From NCBI RefSeq assembly GCF_017377395.1, contig NZ_CP061800.1:5291633-5355632 (forward strand): a stretch of 64,000 nucleotides of DNA, read 5' to 3'. Each line of letters opens with the position of its first letter. Within the stretch, counting starts at the first letter, position 1. Under the pieces are notes generated by a model. That model saw nothing but the letters and a program-made list of their open reading frames with translations. It did no database searches and had not been told where the DNA came from. Source of the stretch: Desulfonema magnum (GTDB taxonomy: Bacteria; Desulfobacterota; Desulfobacteria; Desulfobacterales; 4be13). Both the position numbers and the translations under genes were made by a program. Shown here in pieces: positions 59,520 to 64,000 of the stretch.

Positions 59520-61259
59520 ATGAAAATATTAATTGCGAAAACCGCAGGCTTCTGCATGGGGGTGCGCAGGGCTGTTGAGATGGTTCTGGACGCGCCCCGC
59601 AAACATGAAACGCCTATCTTCACATATGGTCCTCTGATACACAATCCCCAGGTGCTGGGCCTTTTGAAAGAAAAAGGAATAACGGTCATCAATGATATTC
59701 CGGATCAGGGGAACGGCACGGTACTGATTCGGGCGCACGGGGTTCCCCCGCAGGCAAAAGACAAACTCGGAAAAGCAGGCTTTACGGTTGTTGACGCCAC
59801 ATGCCCCCGGGTGATCAGGGTCCAGACCATCATAAAAAAACATGCGAATCAGGGGTATGAGACCATCATTATCGGAGACAGGGATCACCCCGAAGTTATC
59901 GGTCTGCTGGGGTATGCGGAGGAAAAAGGGCATGTGGCCGGCACCCTGAAAGACCTTGAGGCGCTTCCGGCTTTTGACAAAGCCATTATTGTTGCCCAGA
60001 CCACGCAGAATACGGTTTTTTTTGAGTCTGTAAAAAAATGGGGTCTTCAAAAATTTCCTCATTATAAAATTTTTAACACCATTTGCGATTCCACAGAAAA
60101 AAGACAAAACGAGGTAAAAGAACTCACTGCCTCTGTGGACAGCATGATTGTTGTCGGGGGGCATAGCAGCGGAAACACACAACGTCTTGCTGAGATAGCA
60201 CAACTGAGCGGCAAACCCGCTTATCACATTGAAACAGAGGCGGAACTGGATATGAAAGCGATTGCCTCTGTCCGGACTATCGGCATAACAGCCGGTGCGT
60301 CCACCCCCAACTGGATCATAAAAAGAATTTACAGGGCCCTTGAGACATTACCTTTGAACAAGGGCCAGCACTGGCACAGATTCTTTTTTGCCCTGCGCCG
60401 CACGCTTCTTCTTACAAATATTTATGTGTCTCTCGGGGCCGGATGTCTGTGTTACGCGTGCAGCAAATTACTTGGAATACCGAATTATTATTCTTATGTG
60501 TTTATCGCCATGCTGTATGTTCAGGCCATGCACATTTTTAACAATCTCACAGGCAGAGAGGCTGATCATTACAATGACCCTGAGAGAGCTTTTTTTTACA
60601 GCAAATATAAATGGCCCCTTGCGATCCTCGCTTTTCTCGCCGGGGCGGCCGGTCTCATAAAAGCATGTTTCATGGGTGTGTTTCCTTTTCTGATCCTTCT
60701 TTTCATGAGTGTCATGGGGCTTTCCTATAATCTGACCCTGATACCGGAAAAGATTTCTGATGGAAACTACCGGAGAATACGGGATATTCCCGGATCAAAG
60801 ACCGTTCTGATTGCCGTGGCATGGGGGATTGTCACTTCGGTCTTTCCCTCTTTGTCTGTATCCGGTGAGATAGACCTTGGCACGATATTGGTATTTACAT
60901 GGGCCACAGGAATGGTTTTTGTGAGAAGCGCGTTTTTCGACATTCTTGACATGCAGGGAGACCGGGTCGTAGGGAAAGATACCATTCCCATATTGCTGGG
61001 AGAAAAACGAACCCTTGGTCTTTTAAAGTCTGTGTTGATGATAATCACGCTTATTTTAATTTTTTCAAGTGCATTTCACATCATCTCACGCCTTGGTTTT
61101 ACGCTTGCAATCTGTCCCATTTTCATGTATCTAATTGTCTCAGCCCATGAACGAGGATATATGCTTCCCGGTATTCGGCTCGAGTTTCTGGTTGAAACTC
61201 ATTTTGTTCTGGCAGGCATCATCACGTTTATTCAGTTATCAGTTATCGGTTATCAGTAA
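59520..61259 (+). CDS. ispH: IspH (HMBPP reductase) fused to UbiA-type prenyltransferase
   Basis: This 579-aa protein has residues 1-285 as an intact IspH/LytB: KTAGFCMGVRRAVEMVLDA, ATCPRVIRVQ and TICDSTEKRQ carry the three iron-sulfur cysteines, with HGVPP, QTTQNT and GGHSSGNT around the active site. It makes IPP and DMAPP in the MEP pathway. From about residue 300 there are eight or so hydrophobic segments of a UbiA prenyltransferase; the second Asp-rich motif DILDMQGDRVVGKD is clear, while the first is changed to FNNLTGREADHYND. The fusion could channel prenyl diphosphate into quinone or lipid synthesis (inference). ATG 59520 follows a weak GGAAATT site. Confidence 0.92.
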   Translation: MKILIAKTAGFCMGVRRAVEMVLDAPRKHETPIFTYGPLIHNPQVLGLLKEKGITVINDIPDQGNGTVLIRAHGVPPQAKDKLGKAGFTVVDATCPRVIRVQTIIKKHANQGYETIIIGDRDHPEVIGLLGYAEEKGHVAGTLKDLEALPAFDKAIIVAQTTQNTVFFESVKKWGLQKFPHYKIFNTICDSTEKRQNEVKELTASVDSMIVVGGHSSGNTQRLAEIAQLSGKPAYHIETEAELDMKAIASVRTIGITAGASTPNWIIKRIYRALETLPLNKGQHWHRFFFALRRTLLLTNIYVSLGAGCLCYACSKLLGIPNYYSYVFIAMLYVQAMHIFNNLTGREADHYNDPERAFFYSKYKWPLAILAFLAGAAGLIKACFMGVFPFLILLFMSVMGLSYNLTLIPEKISDGNYRRIRDIPGSKTVLIAVAWGIVTSVFPSLSVSGEIDLGTILVFTWATGMVFVRSAFFDILDMQGDRVVGKDTIPILLGEKRTLGLLKSVLMIITLILIFSSAFHIISRLGFTLAICPIFMYLIVSAHERGYMLPGIRLEFLVETHFVLAGIITFIQLSVIGYQ

Positions 61260-61283
61260 GCAGAACCGTAAAACAATTTAGAG

Positions 61284-61350
61284 ATGTAGGGTGGGTGGAG
61301 CGAAGCGCAACCCACCGACAGCTGACAGACGGTGGGGCACCCTACATTTT
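61284..61350. repeat. TAGGGTGGGTGGAGCGAAGC hairpin repeat
   Basis: GTAGGGTGGGTGGAGCGAAGCG...GGTGGGGCACCCTAC forms an imperfect hairpin after the IspH-UbiA stop. A CCCTTCGACAAGCTCAGGG hairpin follows at about 61385-61403. Both are common intergenic repeats. Nothing else is seen before the acyl-CoA dehydrogenase. Confidence 0.55.
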
Positions 61351-61477
61351 CTGTCCGCTTTCTGTGCCAGCTCCGATTGCCCCACCCCTTCGACAAGCTC
61401 AGGGAAAGATTGGGTATTGGTTATGAATTCGGGCTGTTAATATGAGGGGTTGCCCACTGACAAGGAGGAATGAAATT

Positions 61478-63328
61478 ATGGCACAGGTCATTGCAGATCG
61501 GAGAGATATTGATTTTGTCCTTCATGAACAAATGAAGGCTGAGGAACTGAGCAGACACCGGAAATTTTCCGAATTTAACAAAAAAACAGTGGATATGATT
61601 GTCACCGAAGCACGCAACCTGGCAATTAAGGAGATGCTTCCCACCCAGAAAATCGGAGACGAGGAAGGATGCAGGTTTGAAAACGGAAAGGTGGCCGTAC
61701 CAGAATGCTTTCACAGAATTTACAAGCTGTTCAGAGAAGGCGAATGGAATGCCATGACCGAACCTCCTGAGTGGGGAGGGCAGGGAATGCCGACAATTGC
61801 AGCGATGGCGGCTTCTGACTATTTTAACGGCTCGAATCATGCGTTTATGATATACCCGGGGCTGACTCTCGGTGCCGGAAATCTCATCAGAATATTCGGA
61901 ACAGAAAAACAAAAAACACTTTTTCTCAGGAAAATGTACACTGGCGAATGGGGCGGAACCATGCTGCTCACAGAGCCTCAGGCCGGGTCGGATGTGGGCG
62001 CGCTGACCACATCCGCCGTAAAAAATGATGACGGAACATATTCCATCACCGGAAATAAGATATTTATCTCCGGAGGAGAGAATGATCTGACAGAAAACAT
62101 TATCCATCCTGTTCTCGCCAGAATACAAGGCGCACCTCCGGGAACCCGGGGCATTTCACTCTTTCTTGTTCCCAAAGTATGGGTGAATGATGACGGAAGT
62201 CTTGGTGAATTCAATGATGTGGTTTGCACCGGTATTGAAGAAAAGATGGGAATCCACGGGAACGCGACGTGTTCGCTCACCCTCGGGGGAAAGGGAAAAT
62301 GCAGGGGAACGCTTCTGGGTCAGGAAAACAAGGGCATGAGCGCCATGTTTCATATGATGAACGAAGCCCGTCTGCTTGTGGGAATGCAGGGATTCAGCTG
62401 TGCGTCTGCTTCTTATATGAACGCGGTAAATTACGCGAGAACGCGAATACAGGGAAAGAATGTTCTTATGCAGATGAGTGATCCCAACGCGCCGTCAGTT
62501 CCCATTATCGAACATCCTGATGTAAGACGTCAGCTCTTAACAATGAAGGCTTACGTGGAAGGAATGCGGAGTCTTATCTATTACGTTGCCCTGTGTACAG
62601 ATAAGGCCAAAGTCAGCGATAATGAGGAAGAAAAAGCCAAATATAAAGGCTTTGTGGAAGTCCTCACGCCCATTGCCAAAGGCTATGTCACGGACAGAGC
62701 TTTTGATGTCTGCAATTATGGCCTTCAGGTCTATGGCGGATACGGATATATCAGAGATTTTCCCCAGGAACAGCTTCTCCGGGACTGCCGGATTACCATG
62801 ATTTATGAAGGAGCCAACGGTATTCAGGCCATGGACCTTCTGGGAAGAAAATTAAGAATGAGAAACGCGATGAATGATCTTCTTGAAGAAGGGGGAAAAA
62901 CCATTGCCGCGGCCAAAGAGATATCCGGCCTGAAAGACTTTGCGCCAAGAGTGGAAAAAGCAGCAGAGAAGCTGTCCCGGGTGGGGGCCCATCTTAGAAA
63001 AACGGTCATGTCTTTCAAGGCCCTGAACGCGTTTGCCTATGCATATCCTTTTATGGAAGTCTGCGGAGACCTTGCCATGACGTGGATGCTGCTATGGCGT
63101 GCGGTGACAGCGGCTCCGAAACTGGAAAAACTGGTGGGAGCCACTGATTTCTGGGAAAGGCGGGAGGAAATAGAAAAGAATAAAAATGCCGCTTTTTACG
63201 AGGGACAGATGAAAAGTGCGGAATTCTTTATCCATAATATTCTTCCCATTACCATGGGAAAAATGGATGTCATTCTTGAGACACACAGCGGGGCCATAGA
63301 TATTACGGATGTTTCTTTCGGAGGATAG
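61478..63328 (+). CDS. Long acyl-CoA dehydrogenase (DmdC-like)
   Basis: This 616-aa FAD enzyme from ATG 61478, with CAAGGAGGAATGAAATT upstream, has an N-terminal domain, the FAD/acyl-CoA regions GGTMLLTEPQAGSDVGALTT and YGGYGYIRDFPQEQL, and the catalytic Glu in TMIYEGANGIQAMDLLG. A C-terminal extension of about 150 residues (LEEGGKTIAAAKEISG to the end ETHSGAIDITD) is typical of the roughly 600-aa acyl-CoA dehydrogenases. The reaction is the alpha,beta-dehydrogenation of acyl-CoA, with electrons passed to ETF (etfBA at 7 kb is a candidate partner). Confidence 0.93.
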   Translation: MAQVIADRRDIDFVLHEQMKAEELSRHRKFSEFNKKTVDMIVTEARNLAIKEMLPTQKIGDEEGCRFENGKVAVPECFHRIYKLFREGEWNAMTEPPEWGGQGMPTIAAMAASDYFNGSNHAFMIYPGLTLGAGNLIRIFGTEKQKTLFLRKMYTGEWGGTMLLTEPQAGSDVGALTTSAVKNDDGTYSITGNKIFISGGENDLTENIIHPVLARIQGAPPGTRGISLFLVPKVWVNDDGSLGEFNDVVCTGIEEKMGIHGNATCSLTLGGKGKCRGTLLGQENKGMSAMFHMMNEARLLVGMQGFSCASASYMNAVNYARTRIQGKNVLMQMSDPNAPSVPIIEHPDVRRQLLTMKAYVEGMRSLIYYVALCTDKAKVSDNEEEKAKYKGFVEVLTPIAKGYVTDRAFDVCNYGLQVYGGYGYIRDFPQEQLLRDCRITMIYEGANGIQAMDLLGRKLRMRNAMNDLLEEGGKTIAAAKEISGLKDFAPRVEKAAEKLSRVGAHLRKTVMSFKALNAFAYAYPFMEVCGDLAMTWMLLWRAVTAAPKLEKLVGATDFWERREEIEKNKNAAFYEGQMKSAEFFIHNILPITMGKMDVILETHSGAIDITDVSFGG

Positions 63329-63337
63329 TTTTCAAAA

Positions 63338-63372
63338 AAAGGGCAAAGCCGGCTTCGGGTTTTGCCCTTTAT
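63338..63372. terminator. Bidirectional terminator
   Basis: AAAGGGCAAAGCCGG and CGGGTTTTGCCCTTTA form a stem with T-rich ends on both strands, between the convergent acyl-CoA dehydrogenase and the Spy-like gene. Confidence 0.75.
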
Positions 63373-63401
63373 CGTGTAGGATACTTCCGTATAAACCGTT
63401 T

Positions 63402-63935
63402 CTATTCAGCCTTTTCTTTCTTATGAGCCTTTTCTTTTTTATCACTTTTCATGGGCTTCTTCTTTCTTTCCTGTATCCTCTTCATCCGATTCATCCGACG
63501 CTCCTGAAACATTGCTGTAAGTTTCTGATAACGGTCAATCCCCAGAAGTTTGCGTACCTCAAGCAGATATTTGAAACGTTCGGCCGCGAGGTTTTTGTTA
63601 GCGTCCTGAAGTTTCAGAAACCGGCTCATGCAGCCGGATTCATTAATATTCTTTTTATCAAGAATTTCTTCCAGTTCAAGCTTTTCTTTTGACACGGTGC
63701 TTTTCAAATCAATCATCTTCCGACGGTTTTCCATGAACAACTTGTCAAGCCTGGCCTGTTCCACACTGCTCAGAGCAAGCTCCTTGGCCATTTTCGGCAT
63801 TCGCCACCATTTACCACCGGGTATTGTCAGCCCTCCCATGGCAGAACCGGATCTCATCATATAATCAGATGCCTGTGCCAGACTTATACCGACCGTAAAA
63901 AAGCAAATCAGTATAAAACATACTATTTTTTTCAT
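63402..63935 (-). CDS. Periplasmic Spy/CpxP-like (LTXXQ) protein
   Basis: This 177-aa protein has signal peptide KKIVCFILICFFTVGISLAQA, then a helical domain with LALSSVEQARLDKLFMENRR (LTxxQ-like) and a second helix pair ending YLLEVRKLLGIDRYQKLTAM. Such proteins are chaperones or metal sensors of the periplasm. The Lys-rich tail (KKKPMKSDKKEKAHKKEKAE) is unusual and may bind nucleic acid or metal. AAAGGAGACAGG precedes the ATG. Confidence 0.82.
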   Translation of the reverse strand: MKKIVCFILICFFTVGISLAQASDYMMRSGSAMGGLTIPGGKWWRMPKMAKELALSSVEQARLDKLFMENRRKMIDLKSTVSKEKLELEEILDKKNINESGCMSRFLKLQDANKNLAAERFKYLLEVRKLLGIDRYQKLTAMFQERRMNRMKRIQERKKKPMKSDKKEKAHKKEKAE

Positions 63936-64000
63936 TCCTGTCTCCTTTTAGTTCCCTGTTCATGTTAAGTTTGGTTCTGATTCGTCAGAAACAATTATCA

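Noticed and set aside
1..64000. tRNA, rRNA, riboswitch or replication origin
   Set aside because: No cloverleaf, rRNA core sequence, known riboswitch core or DnaA-box cluster could be found by eye; a covariance-model search would be needed to exclude small ones.

Overview
The window is a stretch of bacterial chromosome. It holds ordinary metabolic and signalling genes at both ends and a large, repeat-saturated accessory region in the middle (about 8.6-55 kb). No rRNA, tRNA or CRISPR array was seen. The gene content fits a Desulfobacterota (delta-proteobacterial, Desulfobacteraceae/Desulfonema-like) sulfate reducer: electron-transfer flavoprotein with a long acyl-CoA dehydrogenase, a CoA-transferase/GNAT fusion, an IspH-UbiA fusion, dockerin-bearing secreted proteins and very many small palindromic repeats. 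That placement is inference from gene families, not from a marker gene.

Layout. 1-8.4 kb: glnS (cut by the window edge), CoA transferase-GNAT, an MBL-fold hydrolase, a CAP-domain secreted protein and etfBA. 8.6-9.1 kb: an attC-like imperfect palindrome, a miniature inverted-repeat element and a tiny Cys-containing ORF mark the left edge of the accessory region. 9-18 kb: secreted proteins (a tail-fibre-like 'NYQG' family member, a cohesin+dockerin protein, a dockerin-like protein and a roughly 1078-aa protein split by an insertion sequence) plus a Uma2 nuclease-like gene. 18.3-22.2 kb: a 98-bp tandem array, a GxxExxY protein, an AAA ATPase-nuclease and hicBA. 22.5-30.3 kb: a 2048-aa SpvB/TcdB-RHS polymorphic-toxin-like gene whose signal-peptide region is interrupted by an IS630-family element. 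30.3-39.5 kb: further NYQG genes, their broken copies and relics, a segmental duplication carrying a two-gene toxin-antitoxin-like cassette, two more Uma2 genes, a DUF433/PIN-like pair and a RelBE-like pair, all separated by near-palindromic repeats. 40.5-51.4 kb: a glycosyltransferase and four secreted calcium-binding or dockerin-type proteins (DUF1566, EF-hand, double metallophosphoesterase, SMP-30 propeller). 51.8-57.7 kb, minus strand: cheW, an unrecognised three-gene operon, toxin-antitoxin remnants, a STAS protein, cheB and cheR. 58.5-64 kb: radical SAM protein, IspH-UbiA fusion, acyl-CoA dehydrogenase and a Spy-like periplasmic protein.

How it fits together. EtfAB and the acyl-CoA dehydrogenase can form one electron-transfer route in fatty or aromatic acid oxidation. 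The CheR/CheB/STAS/CheW genes look like part of a chemosensory system whose CheA and receptors lie elsewhere. In the middle region the recurring theme is a secreted product (NYQG, dockerin or RHS) next to small selfish cassettes (toxin-antitoxin, Uma2) in a field of palindromic repeats. The most informative signals are structural. Two IS insertions can be undone on paper to restore single reading frames. Three copies of an 88-bp mobile element have 8-9-bp target duplications, and a duplicated copy of the locus preserves the empty sites. One secreted family has a constant N-terminus and changing C-termini, and has left both N-terminal fragments and C-terminal stubs behind.
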